A DNA stretch of 64,000 nt from NCEH01 sp043195195 (GTDB lineage Bacteria; Pseudomonadota; Alphaproteobacteria; Rhizobiales; Xanthobacteraceae): the NCBI RefSeq assembly GCF_043195195.1, contig NZ_JBAFWT010000017.1, positions 41,229 to 105,228 on the forward strand, read 5' to 3'. Below the pieces are notes generated by a model, which did no database searches, was not told the DNA's origin, and worked only from the letters and a program-made list of their open reading frames with translations. The position numbers and the translations under genes are program-made. Shown here in pieces: positions 45,811 to 54,120 of the stretch; position 1 is the stretch's first letter, and each line of letters opens with the position of its first letter.

Positions 45811-46104
45811 TCACATCCGAAGTTCGGTGCGGCAATCGGCGACGGTCTTTGCGAGCTTCGCACGACCACCGTCCGTCTCGGTGGTTTCCCGTAAGGTACA
45901 GGCATCGAGATTGTCGAATGCGGAATCGCTCAGCTTCTGGCCGGCAAAGGCTTCGAGCGTGGCGAGGCGATCGTTCGGCCCGAGCCGCTGATACCGCATC
46001 ACTGCCCCGGCCTTATCCTGGGCCGGAGTGATGGGATCGGCGCGGGCCGGGGCGCAGGCGAGAAGAAGGGCACTCACATAGAGAACGACGGCTGGGCGCT
46101 GCAC
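45811..46104 (-). CDS. Small exported protein of unknown function (97 aa)
   Basis: A 97-residue protein with a signal peptide (residues 5-22, cleavage likely after ARA). The mature part of about 75 residues is polar, with two cysteines (near residues 69 and 91) that could form a disulfide in the periplasm. GTG 46104 is the start, with GGGAG six bases before it. The 130-aa unknown gene lies upstream on the same strand, 24 bases away, so the two may form an operon. No family is recognised. Confidence 0.6.
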   Translation of the reverse strand: MQRPAVVLYVSALLLACAPARADPITPAQDKAGAVMRYQRLGPNDRLATLEAFAGQKLSDSAFDNLDACTLRETTETDGGRAKLAKTVADCRTELRM

Positions 46105-46128
46105 AGGGAAACTCCCGGATCGGGGATG

Positions 46129-46521
46129 CTACGCCTCTATCTGCACCGCCCGGAAATAGTCGTCCAGCATGTCCCTGGGAAAGGCCGGCAGCTTTTCCAG
46201 CCCGATCCGCTGCAACAGCGGCGGCATTTCAACGTCCATCATAACCTCGCGCTCGCGCTTGAGCTGCGTTGCCGCGCGCAGCACGCTCAGGGACTGGTCG
46301 CGGATCACGGAGGCAAGGGTCGCGGGCTCCTCGAGGTCGAACAAAGCCAGCATCACCTGCGGATCGGCCTCCATCTGATGATGGAACACGGTGCGGTAAT
46401 TGCTCGGCAGGGCGCGAATCCCCGGTGCCACCCGCGGGGCGGCGGCCCGGCGCGCATTCACGTCGTTGGAGAGCGGCGCCGCGCCGGTGCTGTCCACGTC
46501 GATCTGGGGAACTTCACTCAT
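46129..46521 (-). CDS. Hypothetical protein (130 aa)
   Basis: A 130-residue cytosolic protein with no signal or membrane segment. After a disordered N-terminus (about 50 residues rich in Ala, Pro, Arg and Ser) there is a compact, probably helical domain (YRTVFHHQMEADPQVMLALF, then LKREREVMMDVEMPPLLQRIG). ATG 46521 is preferred over an upstream in-frame ATG because the segment before it has no homology-like content. It lies between gor and the 97-aa exported protein, all on the minus strand. The family is not recognised. Confidence 0.6.
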   Translation of the reverse strand: MSEVPQIDVDSTGAAPLSNDVNARRAAAPRVAPGIRALPSNYRTVFHHQMEADPQVMLALFDLEEPATLASVIRDQSLSVLRAATQLKREREVMMDVEMPPLLQRIGLEKLPAFPRDMLDDYFRAVQIEA

Positions 46522-46591
46522 GGCACATCCTTCCTGCGTTATCCCAGGGACAACGCGACTGGGGCCCATGAGGTTCGCTGCTCCGGCCGTG

Positions 46592-47953
46592 TTATGCGAC
46601 TTTGGTCCGCATGGTCACCAATTCCTCAGCCGAGGTTGGATGCACGGCGACGGTCCGGTCGAAGTCCGCCTTCGTGGCTCCGAGGCCGAGCGCAACCGCT
46701 GCGAGCTGAATCATCTCGGAGGCCGCATCCCCCAGGATATGGCAGCCGAGGACCTTTTGGCTGTCGGCATCGACCACCAGCTTCATGAAGGTGCGGCTCG
46801 GATTACCGGAAAGCGTCGCCTTCAGGGGGCGGAAATCGGTCTTGTAGATGTCGAGCTTGAAGCCGGCCTTGCGCGCGGCGGCCTCGGACAGGCCCACCGT
46901 TCCAATTTCCGGCTCGCTGAACACCGCGGTCGCGATCAGCGAATGGTCTACCTGCCAGGGTTTGTTGCCGAACAAGGTATCCGCGAAGGCATGGCCTTCG
47001 CGGATCGCCACCGGCGTGAGGTTGATGCGGTTGGTGACATCGCCCACCGCATAGATGGAGGGGATATTGGTGGCGGAATGCGCATCCACCTTCACCGCTC
47101 CCACCGGGTCCAGCTCCACGCCTGCGCTCTCGAGGCCGAGATCGCGGGTGTTCGGGACGCGGCCGATGGCCAGCATCACCTCGTCGACGTCAATTTCGGT
47201 CTCGTCCGACAAGAGCACCCGCTTGCCGCCCTCGATCGCCGTGATGGAGGTGAGCGTGCGCCCGCACAGCATGCGGACGCCGGCATGCTCCATCTCGCGC
47301 GCCAGATGGGCGCGCACGTCGTCGTCAAAGCCGCGCAGGATGATTTCGGCGCGCTGCACCAGCGTCACCTCGCAGCCGAGCGCGTTGAACAGGCCCGCGA
47401 ACTCCACCGCGATATAGCCGCCGCCCTGGATCAGGATGCGCTTCGGCAAGGCCGGCAGGTTGAACGCCTCGTTGGAGGTGATCGCCAGCTCGCAGCCGGG
47501 CAGAGCGGGACCAAGCGCGGGATGGGCGCCGGTGGCGATCAGGATGTATTTGGCCCGCACCCGCTCGCCCGTCGCGACGATGCGGACCGTGTTCGGCCCT
47601 TCAACGACGGCCCGCGAGGCAACGATCGTCGCCCCGGCCGCTTCCGCGTTCCGGCGGTAGATGGCCTCCAGTCGGCCGATCTCCCGGTCCTTGTTGGCGA
47701 TCAGGGTGGGCCAGTCGAAGCGCGCGCCCTCCACGCTCCAGCCGAAGCCCTCCATGTCCTTGAGGTCCTGCGCATAACGGCCGGCATGGACGAACAGCTT
47801 CTTGGGCACGCAGCCGCGGATGACGCAGGTACCGCCCATGCGGTATTCCTCCGCCACCATCACCTTGGCGCCGTGCTGCGCGGCGATGCGCGCGGCCCGC
47901 ACGCCGCCGGACCCGCCACCGATGACGAACAGGTCGATTTCGGTGTCGGACAT
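46592..47953 (-). CDS. gor: Glutathione-disulfide reductase
   Basis: A 453-residue FAD/NADPH flavoenzyme that keeps glutathione reduced. The FAD motif DLFVIGGGSGGVRAARIA begins near residue 7, the redox pair is GTCVIRGCVPKK (C43, C48), and a NADPH motif (IQGGGYIAVEFAGLFNALG) and the C-terminal VHPTSAEELVTM with the catalytic His-Glu are intact. GGAG precedes ATG 47953. It complements gshA at the other end of the window. The next gene inward, the large glycosyltransferase, is divergent. Confidence 0.95.
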   Translation of the reverse strand: MSDTEIDLFVIGGGSGGVRAARIAAQHGAKVMVAEEYRMGGTCVIRGCVPKKLFVHAGRYAQDLKDMEGFGWSVEGARFDWPTLIANKDREIGRLEAIYRRNAEAAGATIVASRAVVEGPNTVRIVATGERVRAKYILIATGAHPALGPALPGCELAITSNEAFNLPALPKRILIQGGGYIAVEFAGLFNALGCEVTLVQRAEIILRGFDDDVRAHLAREMEHAGVRMLCGRTLTSITAIEGGKRVLLSDETEIDVDEVMLAIGRVPNTRDLGLESAGVELDPVGAVKVDAHSATNIPSIYAVGDVTNRINLTPVAIREGHAFADTLFGNKPWQVDHSLIATAVFSEPEIGTVGLSEAAARKAGFKLDIYKTDFRPLKATLSGNPSRTFMKLVVDADSQKVLGCHILGDAASEMIQLAAVALGLGATKADFDRTVAVHPTSAEELVTMRTKVA

Positions 47954-48132
47954 GGCATGCTCCTCTTGGCCTTCGTGGCTCGGCATTCGTGGCCTTGCCG
48001 AGATGTAGACGCCCTGCTCCCGCCGTCAAGCGCGCTGCCCGCATGGCTGGGCGGGCGCTTGCGGGCTGCGGCGCGGGGTGCTTCAAGACAAAAAGACAGC
48101 GCCCGCAGCTCTTTCCCGTAGAACGGATCTTG

Positions 48133-50283
48133 ATGCCTTCCGAGATTTCCCCCCTCTGGCTTCGCGCCGAAGATGCGCCCGGCCCGGCCCGGCGCTTCCG
48201 CCTGCCGTGGCTCTGGCGGACGAGGCTCGCGGTGCGCGAAGACGTGTTCGCTGTGGAAATCTCCGGCGATTTCCCAGGCCTCGACATCGGGCTGGAGCTG
48301 GCGTTTCTCGGCGCCGACGGACGGGTCATCGGCGACACGCGCCTCACCGCGCCGGTGGCGGCGATCCTGCTGCCGCGCGGCACCGTTGCCATCGTCGCAA
48401 CCGGCCCGGCGGACCTGCGTCTCGGTCTCTATCCCCGAGGCAAACTCTGGCTGAAGCTTCATGCCTTCGTGTACGGCGCCTTTCCCGGCCTCCCCCCGCT
48501 GCGACGCTGGCGAGCGGCGGGAGCGGCGGCGCGCGACCTGCGCGGCATGCATGCGTCTCTCTTTGCCGATTCGCCGGCGCGCCAGATCCAGGCGGCACGG
48601 CGCTACCGGCGCTATCGCAAGCAATATGTCTCGGACTTCGACGGCCCCCTCGCCGCCGATGGGACGACCGTGTCGTTCCTCAGCGTACTCGACACCGCCC
48701 TCCCCGCCGATGCTCTTGCCGCCGGCCTCAGCACGCTACAGGCGCAGAGCGACCCGCGGTGGGAATGGCTGATCGGCCTGCCCGGTGAAACCATGCCCGC
48801 GCTCGAAGCGCTCAGCGGCGCGCAAGGGGTGCGCGTGCTGCCTAACGCGGGCTCGGCGCCGCTGACGCTGAATGCCCTGCTTGCTGCGGCGACCGGCGAG
48901 GTCGTGGTGCTGCTCGATCCGGCCGGCCGGCCCACGCGCGATGCGGTGGCCATGATCCGCGCCGCCTTCTCCGCCCATGCCGATTGCATGCTCGCCTATA
49001 CCGATGAGGAGGTGCTGGACGAAACCGGCGCCCCGCACGACGGCATATTCAAGCCGGCCTTCAACCGGCACCTGCTGCGCAGCGTGGATTATTTCGGCGA
49101 CCTCGTGGCGCTGCGCACAACGCACCTCCGGGCCATCGGCGGCGCGCGCGCCTATCTGCCGCTCGCCTGGCGCTATGATCTGCTGCTGCGGGCCGTGGGG
49201 GCCCTGCCCGCGACCGCCATCCGCCATATTCCGCGCGTGGCCTTTGGCCGGGAGGGACCGGGCGGCTGGGCGGGCTTTGCCTCCCAGGATCAGGCGCGCG
49301 AGGCGGCGCGGGCCCTGGAGGACGCCACCGGGATGCCGGTAGAGATCCTCAAGGAAAACCGCCTGCGCCCGCTCTATCGTCCGGCCGGTCCGCCGCCGCT
49401 GGTTTCGTTCGTGATCCCCACCCGCGACCGGGCCGACCTCATGGGCGTGGCGCTGCGCTCGCTGGTGGCGCTCACCGCCTACCGCAATTTCGAGATCGTC
49501 ATCGTCGACAACGGCTCGGTCGAAGCGGAAACCTTCGCCCTGTTCGAGGAGATCAAGGCGGCCTGGCCGCGCACGCTGGTGGTGCGCGATGAGGGCGCGT
49601 TCAATTATCCCCGCATCTGCAATGCGGGCGTGGATGCCGCCTCCGGCGCCTTGATCTGCCTGCTCAACAATGACATCGAGGTGGTCGAGCCCGGCTGGCT
49701 GGACGAAATGGTCAGCCTTGCCACTTTGCCGGACACCGGCATTATCGGGGCGAAGCTGCTGTTTCCCGACCGAACGCTGCAGCATGCGGGAGTGATCGCG
49801 GGGCTGTTCCGCTATGCCGCCCATTGGTTTTCCCATGGCGCCGAGGACATGGGCGGGCATCTCGGGCGCCTGCATTCGCGCAACAATCTCAGTGCCGTGA
49901 CAGGCGCCTGCCTGATGGTGAGCCGGGACTGCTGGGACCGCATCGGGCCGCTCGACGCGGTGCGCTTCGCCGAGGATTGCAACGATATCGACTTGTGCCT
50001 CAGGGCGCGGGCGGCGGGATACGAGGTGGTGTGGACGCCCTTCGCTTTGCTCCTGCACCATGAATCCGCCTCGCGCGGGCGGCGGCGCAGCAAGGCTCAT
50101 CGCGAGCGGCTCAAGGCGCAGCGCGCACGCATGGAGGCGCTATGGCGCACCTCCACGCTGGTGGACCCGCATTACAATCCCAACCTCGCGCGCAACAGCC
50201 TGCACGCCGGGATCGCCAAGCGCCCGGAGGGCAGCCGCGCGCCGCGCACCGATGCCCTCGGGCCGCCGCACGTTACGCCATAG
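48133..50283 (+). CDS. Tandem GT2 glycosyltransferase with degenerate first domain
   Basis: A 716-residue protein. An N-terminal domain of about 175 residues is followed by two GT2-like modules, as in RfbC-type O-antigen glycosyltransferases. The first (about residues 180-390) keeps the frame of the family, but where the acidic motif (LLDHDD) is expected it has LLDPAGRP (D262), and then YTDEEVLDETG and HDGIFKPAF. The second (about 425-640) begins VSFVIPTRDRADL and has LLNNDIEV (D514). No membrane helices. ATG 48133 is chosen because the frame upstream is unrelated to the family. It probably acts on a surface polysaccharide. It is transcribed opposite to gor and the DUF2059 gene. Confidence 0.85.
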   Translation: MPSEISPLWLRAEDAPGPARRFRLPWLWRTRLAVREDVFAVEISGDFPGLDIGLELAFLGADGRVIGDTRLTAPVAAILLPRGTVAIVATGPADLRLGLYPRGKLWLKLHAFVYGAFPGLPPLRRWRAAGAAARDLRGMHASLFADSPARQIQAARRYRRYRKQYVSDFDGPLAADGTTVSFLSVLDTALPADALAAGLSTLQAQSDPRWEWLIGLPGETMPALEALSGAQGVRVLPNAGSAPLTLNALLAAATGEVVVLLDPAGRPTRDAVAMIRAAFSAHADCMLAYTDEEVLDETGAPHDGIFKPAFNRHLLRSVDYFGDLVALRTTHLRAIGGARAYLPLAWRYDLLLRAVGALPATAIRHIPRVAFGREGPGGWAGFASQDQAREAARALEDATGMPVEILKENRLRPLYRPAGPPPLVSFVIPTRDRADLMGVALRSLVALTAYRNFEIVIVDNGSVEAETFALFEEIKAAWPRTLVVRDEGAFNYPRICNAGVDAASGALICLLNNDIEVVEPGWLDEMVSLATLPDTGIIGAKLLFPDRTLQHAGVIAGLFRYAAHWFSHGAEDMGGHLGRLHSRNNLSAVTGACLMVSRDCWDRIGPLDAVRFAEDCNDIDLCLRARAAGYEVVWTPFALLLHHESASRGRRRSKAHRERLKAQRARMEALWRTSTLVDPHYNPNLARNSLHAGIAKRPEGSRAPRTDALGPPHVTP

Positions 50284-50330
50284 TCGGCTTCGGCGCGCGG
50301 GCGGCGACCCTCGTTTGTCGGCCCGTCAGT

Positions 50331-50849
50331 TCACAGATCGTAGCCGCGCTTCTTCATCTCGGTCCGGATGCGCTCCATGGCGTCGGCATTGAGCTTGGAA
50401 CTCCAGGCCTGGATGTTCTGTACCGCCTGCTGCACGATAATGGGGCGCTCGTTCACCATCTTCTGGCCGGTGGCCGACTTGTAGAACGCAAGCGCCTCCT
50501 TCAGCTCTGCCTCGCTGAAGCGCTGGGCATAGGAGGCGGCAACCATGTCGATGATCTCAGCCTGCCGCTTCTCGAACTCAGGCCGCAGCGCCAGGGCCAC
50601 GTCGCGCAACTGCGGCGCGAGATCCGGATTGGACTGGAGGAAGCCGAGCGCGGCTCCATCCACGAGATTGGCGATGACGCCATTGAAGGCACGGGCTTCG
50701 CCATTGGCATTCACCAGGTCGCGAGCCACCTGCATCTGCCCCGCCGTGGGCGCGGGGGCTGCGGCGGGCTGCTGGGCGATGGCGAGGCCGGTGGTCAGGA
50801 TCAGGGCGAACAGGCCGCCGCCGAGACGGTGTGCAAGCGAGGGGCGCAT
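50331..50849 (-). CDS. DUF2059 domain-containing exported protein
   Basis: A 172-residue protein with a signal peptide (residues 8-25, cleavage near IAQ). The mature part is an all-helical domain with RFSEAELKEALAFYKSATGQKMVNERPIIVQQAVQ, the DUF2059 signature. CGGAGAA precedes ATG 50849; the longer frame upstream runs into rpiA. Function is not established. It lies 22 bases downstream of rpiA, an arrangement common in Rhizobiales, so the two are probably co-transcribed. Confidence 0.88.
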   Translation of the reverse strand: MRPSLAHRLGGGLFALILTTGLAIAQQPAAAPAPTAGQMQVARDLVNANGEARAFNGVIANLVDGAALGFLQSNPDLAPQLRDVALALRPEFEKRQAEIIDMVAASYAQRFSEAELKEALAFYKSATGQKMVNERPIIVQQAVQNIQAWSSKLNADAMERIRTEMKKRGYDL

Positions 50850-50871
50850 ATTCTTCTCCGTTTGATTGGGT

Positions 50872-51576
50872 TCAGGCGGACCGTTCGAGCAGCTCGATGC
50901 CGCCCGGACCTGCCAGGATGACGCGGCGCGCGAGGCCGAGAAAAAGTCCGTGTTCCACGACGCCGGCCACCTGCTCGATGGCGCGGGCAAGCGCCGCCGG
51001 ATCGGGGATGCGGCCGAGATGGGCGTCCAGGATGAGATTGCCCTGGTCGGTAACGAAGCGCGTCTGCCCGCCCACCCGGCGCAGCACCAGATCGCCGGCG
51101 CAGCCCGCCGCCTCCAGCGCGCGCGCCAGCCGCAGCGTGATGGCCGAGACGCCAAAATCCACGATTTCAATGGGCAGCGGAAAGCGGCCAAGAGTCGCTA
51201 CATGCTTCGACGCATCGGCGATGACGATCATCTCGCGCGCGGCGCTGGCGACGATCTTCTCACGCAGCAGCGCCCCGCCCCCGCCCTTGATCAGGGCGAG
51301 ATCCGGCCCGACCTCGTCGGCGCCGTCGACGCACAAATCAAGCTCGGGAAGATCGTCCAGCGTGGCGAGCGGCACGTTGAGCAAGGCCGCCTGTGCCCGC
51401 GTCTGCTCGGACGTGGGAACGCCCACGACATTCAGGCCGCCGCGCACGCGCTCGGCCAGCAGATCCACGAAATGCCGAGCGGTGGACCCGGTGCCAAGTC
51501 CAAGCCGCATGCCATCGGTCACGAATTCGAGGGCGCGGGCGGCGGCGCGGCGCTTCAGGTCTTCGGCATCTGCCAT
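50872..51576 (-). CDS. rpiA: Ribose-5-phosphate isomerase A
   Basis: A 234-residue enzyme interconverting ribose-5-phosphate and ribulose-5-phosphate in the pentose phosphate and Calvin cycles. GLGTGSTARHFVDLLAERV, VDGADEVGPDLALIKGGGGALLREKIVA and ADASKHVATLG carry the active-site Asp, Lys and phosphate loops. ATG 51576 begins at family homology (MADAEDLKRRAAARALEFV). It is followed by the DUF2059 gene. The upstream neighbour on the minus strand is a small exported protein. Confidence 0.95.
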   Translation of the reverse strand: MADAEDLKRRAAARALEFVTDGMRLGLGTGSTARHFVDLLAERVRGGLNVVGVPTSEQTRAQAALLNVPLATLDDLPELDLCVDGADEVGPDLALIKGGGGALLREKIVASAAREMIVIADASKHVATLGRFPLPIEIVDFGVSAITLRLARALEAAGCAGDLVLRRVGGQTRFVTDQGNLILDAHLGRIPDPAALARAIEQVAGVVEHGLFLGLARRVILAGPGGIELLERSA

Positions 51577-51673
51577 GTTGGCTTCCGGGTGCTGGCGTTG
51601 GCTGGCTGAACGGTTGCTAGCCTTGATCGGCCCCGCCGACAAGCCGCCACACCGGTGGCGGCGCCGTTCGCGG

Positions 51674-52114
51674 CTATTTTGCCGATGGCGTGCACAGGAC
51701 CATGGGTTCGGCTGCACCGCCGCCGCTCTTCGGCACGTCCCGCACATAGCACACGCTCATTTCACCGGTTTCGGCATTGACGCGGAAGATTCCGGTCTCG
51801 CCGGCAAAGCGGGTCGAGACCAATTCATAGGTTCCGGGCTTCTGCGCCCCCGCGCCCTCCCCCTTCGGGAAACAGCGGGTGATGCCCACCAGCGCACTGT
51901 CCGGGCGCTCGAACTGGCAGGCCGAGACCTCACCGGTCTGGTGATTGACGGAATACAGGCGGTTGGCCTGGGCCGAGGGCGGCGCCCCGAACGAGAAGTT
52001 GCCGGGCGTTTGGGCAAACGCCGCGTCCACGACCAGGAGCCCTGCCGAAAGGCAGCCCGCCGCAACGAGCAACCGCCCCGTAATTCCCCTGCCGCGTCCA
52101 GCCAGCTCTGCCAT
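51674..52114 (-). CDS. Exported protein of unknown function (146 aa)
   Basis: A 146-residue protein with a signal peptide (residues about 14-35, cleavage near AFAQ). The mature part contains two similar units with a conserved cysteine: RLYSVNHQTGEVSACQFE and GIFRVNAETGEMSVCYVR. Each pairs VN-x-x-TGE-x-S-x-C, suggesting a duplicated beta motif, perhaps disulfide-linked. GGAGAGG lies just before ATG 52114. It is upstream of rpiA on the same strand. The family is not recognised. Confidence 0.65.
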   Translation of the reverse strand: MAELAGRGRGITGRLLVAAGCLSAGLLVVDAAFAQTPGNFSFGAPPSAQANRLYSVNHQTGEVSACQFERPDSALVGITRCFPKGEGAGAQKPGTYELVSTRFAGETGIFRVNAETGEMSVCYVRDVPKSGGGAAEPMVLCTPSAK

Positions 52115-52245
52115 AGACCTCTCCATCGCGTCGCACCTCGGGGGGTGCCGTATGCGCAGGACGCTGGACAGCAAAAGCGGCAGGATTGTAGGCAAGCGGG
52201 CCAGCGGCCACGAAATGCTCGGCCGAAGCTGCAAGGATCTTCGCA

Positions 52246-52932
52246 ATGCCACAGTCGCGCCCCGTCATCGCCTTCGACCTCGACGGCACACTGGTGGACA
52301 CCGCCCCCGACCTGCTCGCGACCCTGGATACGGTGCTGGCGGATTACGCCATCGCCCCCGTGGATCGCGAAGCCACGCGCAACATGATCGGCGGCGGCGC
52401 CCGAATGCTGATCGTGCGCGCCCTTGAGCACAACGGCATCATGCCGCCCAAGGACGAACTTGATGCCCTGACGCGCCGCTTCATCGCCCATTATGCCGAC
52501 CACATCGCCGACCAGTCGCGCCCCTTTCCCGGCCTGCTCGATGCGCTCGACGCGCTGGAAGCGGAGGGCGCTCTGCTCGCGGTCTGCACCAACAAGCTGG
52601 AATACCTCGCCCGCCTGCTGCTCGACCGGCTCGACCTCACCAAGCGCTTCGCCGCGATCACGGGCGCCGACACCTATGCCAAGGCCAAGCCCGACCCCCT
52701 GCCCCTGCTGTCCACCTTCGCCGCCGCCGGCGGCACCGGGCGTTACGGGCTCATGGTGGGCGACAGCGCCACGGATGTCGCCACCGCCAAGGGCGCGGGC
52801 GTGCCGGTGGTGGCCGTATCGTTCGGCTATACCGAGGTCGCCCCCGCCCATCTGGGAGCCGACACGCTGATCAATCACTTCGACGAACTTCAGGGCGCGG
52901 TGCGCGATCTGTTGCGCCATCCCGCGGCCTGA
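52246..52932 (+). CDS. gph: Phosphoglycolate phosphatase (HAD family)
   Basis: A 228-residue HAD hydrolase that dephosphorylates 2-phosphoglycolate from oxygenase activity or DNA repair. The nucleophile motif is IAFDLDGTLVDT (D11, D13), motif II ends in CTNKLEYLAR, and motif III is KPDPLPLLST with GLMVGDSATDV. AAGGA precedes ATG 52246. It is divergent from the small exported gene and rpiA. The gph-rpiA neighbourhood is common in alphaproteobacteria. Other small phosphoesters could be substrates. Confidence 0.9.
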   Translation: MPQSRPVIAFDLDGTLVDTAPDLLATLDTVLADYAIAPVDREATRNMIGGGARMLIVRALEHNGIMPPKDELDALTRRFIAHYADHIADQSRPFPGLLDALDALEAEGALLAVCTNKLEYLARLLLDRLDLTKRFAAITGADTYAKAKPDPLPLLSTFAAAGGTGRYGLMVGDSATDVATAKGAGVPVVAVSFGYTEVAPAHLGADTLINHFDELQGAVRDLLRHPAA

Positions 52933-52981
52933 GGCGCCCCGGCCGTGGTGTCCATCGGGCTGTGGATAGGTGCCCCTGCCC

Positions 52982-53010
52982 TTGACACCCCGGCGTGGTG
53001 GCCGTAAATC
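52982..53010 (+). promoter_or_regulatory. Sigma-70 type promoter of tRNA-Val
   Basis: TTGACA (52982-52987) and TAAATC (53005-53010) are spaced by 17 bases, close to the consensus. The expected start point near 53017 is about 27 bases before the mature tRNA 5' end. It is the most canonical promoter seen in the window. Confidence 0.7.
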
Positions 53011-53043
53011 GCTGCCTCCTGCCAGACGGCAACCGAAATGGCC

Positions 53044-53118
53044 GGTCGATTAGCTCAGCGGGAGAGCACTCCCTTCACACGGGAGGGGTCGTAGGTTCAA
53101 TCCCTACATCGACCACCA
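53044..53118 (+). tRNA. tRNA-Val (anticodon CAC), CCA encoded
   Basis: A complete cloverleaf: acceptor GGTCGAT (53044-53050) pairs with ATCGACC (53108-53114), D arm GCTC/GAGC, anticodon arm CTCCC/GGGAG around TTCACAC (anticodon CAC, reading GUG valine codons), five-base variable loop, T arm GTAGG/CCTAC with TTCAATC. The discriminator A is followed by an encoded CCA. No integrase gene or second attachment copy was seen near it. Confidence 0.95.
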
Positions 53119-53262
53119 TTCCCATCCTCAAGACTCAAATTCAAACGAACTGAACGCGTGCATTCACACGCGAACGACCGCGCCGAAATGGCGCGGCCGC
53201 GGGTCAGGGTGAGCGATGCGGCGGAGCGCTGCGCGCAGCGCGAACTATCGCGAGAGGCCGTG
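53119..53262. other. Spacer between tRNA-Val and the DUF892 gene
   Basis: It holds a perfect 16-base palindrome, GCGCTGCGCGCAGCGC (53226-53241), with no T-run on either side. It may be a repeat unit or a weak structure ending the DUF892 transcript. No gene is visible. Confidence 0.4.
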
Positions 53263-53754
53263 TCAGGCCGCCTTGGCATTCATGCTGCGCATGGCCAGAA
53301 CCGAGAGATCCTTGTCGGTCTTGGTTTCCTCCATCAGCGTGGCATCGAGCAGGGATACGGCCTCTTTCATGCCGAGTTGGCCGGCCCAGGTCTTGAGCGT
53401 GCCGTAGCGCGCCATCTCGTAATGCTCGACCGCCTGGGCCGAAGAGATCAGGCCCGCATCAAGCGCCGGGGTGCCCTCGAAATCCTCCATGATTTCCTTG
53501 GCTTCCTCGATGATGCCGAGAATCGCCGGGCACGCCTTGCCGCGCGCAGGCTTTCCCACCAGCTCAAACACCTGCTCCAGCCGGTCAATCTGCCCTTCGG
53601 TCTGCTCCCGATGGGTTTCGAACGCGCTCTTCAACGCCGGCGACTGGGCCGCCCGCGCCATTTTCGGCAGGGCGCGGTGGATCTGCTTTTCGGCGTAATA
53701 GATGTCCTTGAGCGTATCGAGGAACAAATCTTGAAGCGACTTTTCCTGGGCCAT
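53263..53754 (-). CDS. Ferritin-like DUF892 protein (YciE/YciF family)
   Basis: A 163-residue four-helix protein of the DUF892 family, related to ferritins. LQDLFLDTLKDIYYAEKQIHRALPKMARAA, QTEGQIDRLEQVFELVG, AQAVEHYEMARYGTLKTWA and LMEETKTDKDL carry the Glu/His residues of a likely di-metal site. YciE/YciF proteins are stress-induced and may handle iron or peroxide; the role is not settled. GGAGA lies before ATG 53754. A full-match EcfG-type promoter lies upstream. It faces a VIT1/CCC1 metal transporter gene. Confidence 0.92.
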   Translation of the reverse strand: MAQEKSLQDLFLDTLKDIYYAEKQIHRALPKMARAAQSPALKSAFETHREQTEGQIDRLEQVFELVGKPARGKACPAILGIIEEAKEIMEDFEGTPALDAGLISSAQAVEHYEMARYGTLKTWAGQLGMKEAVSLLDATLMEETKTDKDLSVLAMRSMNAKAA

Positions 53755-54120
53755 TGGCGTTCTCTCCTGAGGCGCACGACATGTGCGATTGCCTCAGTAA
53801 CGCCCTTTGGATGCTCCCGTTCCCTTGCGTCCGCAACAACAAGGATGGCATCCGCCGAGCGCGAGGCGCCTGGGCGACGCACGACCCGATTGCCGCTGGC
53901 GGGGCGCGTCGGGGCAGCTTGAGACTCAGGCGCGTCGCAGGAGAAGACTTAGACTTATCCTGTTCATTGCCCCGGCCCCTTCCGCCCCCTGCCCTTGCTC
54001 AACCCGCTTTTCTAAACAAGCAAGCATGGGCGTCACAGTGGCGGGCAGACGTGCTAAGAGCTCCCGGTCTTGAGCGGGGCGCTGGCGGCGCCTTGGGGCA
54101 AAAAGGAGGCGTGCGGGCAG
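53755..54120. other. Divergent intergenic region between DUF892 and VIT1/CCC1 genes
   Basis: These 366 bases contain the EcfG-type site for the DUF892 gene. Nothing gene-like was found in the rest. No clear promoter for the plus-strand metal-transporter gene was recognised, and no Fur or MntR box was seen by eye. Confidence 0.4.
53799..53823 (-). promoter_or_regulatory. Candidate EcfG promoter for the DUF892 gene
   Basis: On the minus strand GGAAC (53823-53819) and CGTT (53802-53799) are spaced by exactly 16 bases, as in EcfG-dependent general stress promoters of alphaproteobacteria. It lies about 45 bases before the DUF892 start. DUF892 genes are often stress-induced, which supports the reading. 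Confidence 0.65.

Noticed and set aside
48736..50100. A 454-codon open frame on the minus strand opposite the tandem glycosyltransferase
   Set aside because: It is a shadow of the GC-rich plus-strand gene: low-complexity Arg/Gly/Ala/His product, no motif and no ribosome-binding site. The plus strand has clear GT2 motifs.
53044..53118. tRNA-Val as an integration site for an island
   Set aside because: No integrase gene, no duplicated tRNA 3' end and no composition change are visible around it.
53226..53241. Palindrome GCGCTGCGCGCAGCGC as a terminator
   Set aside because: There is no T-run on either strand, so it cannot be called a rho-independent terminator; kept only as a structural note.
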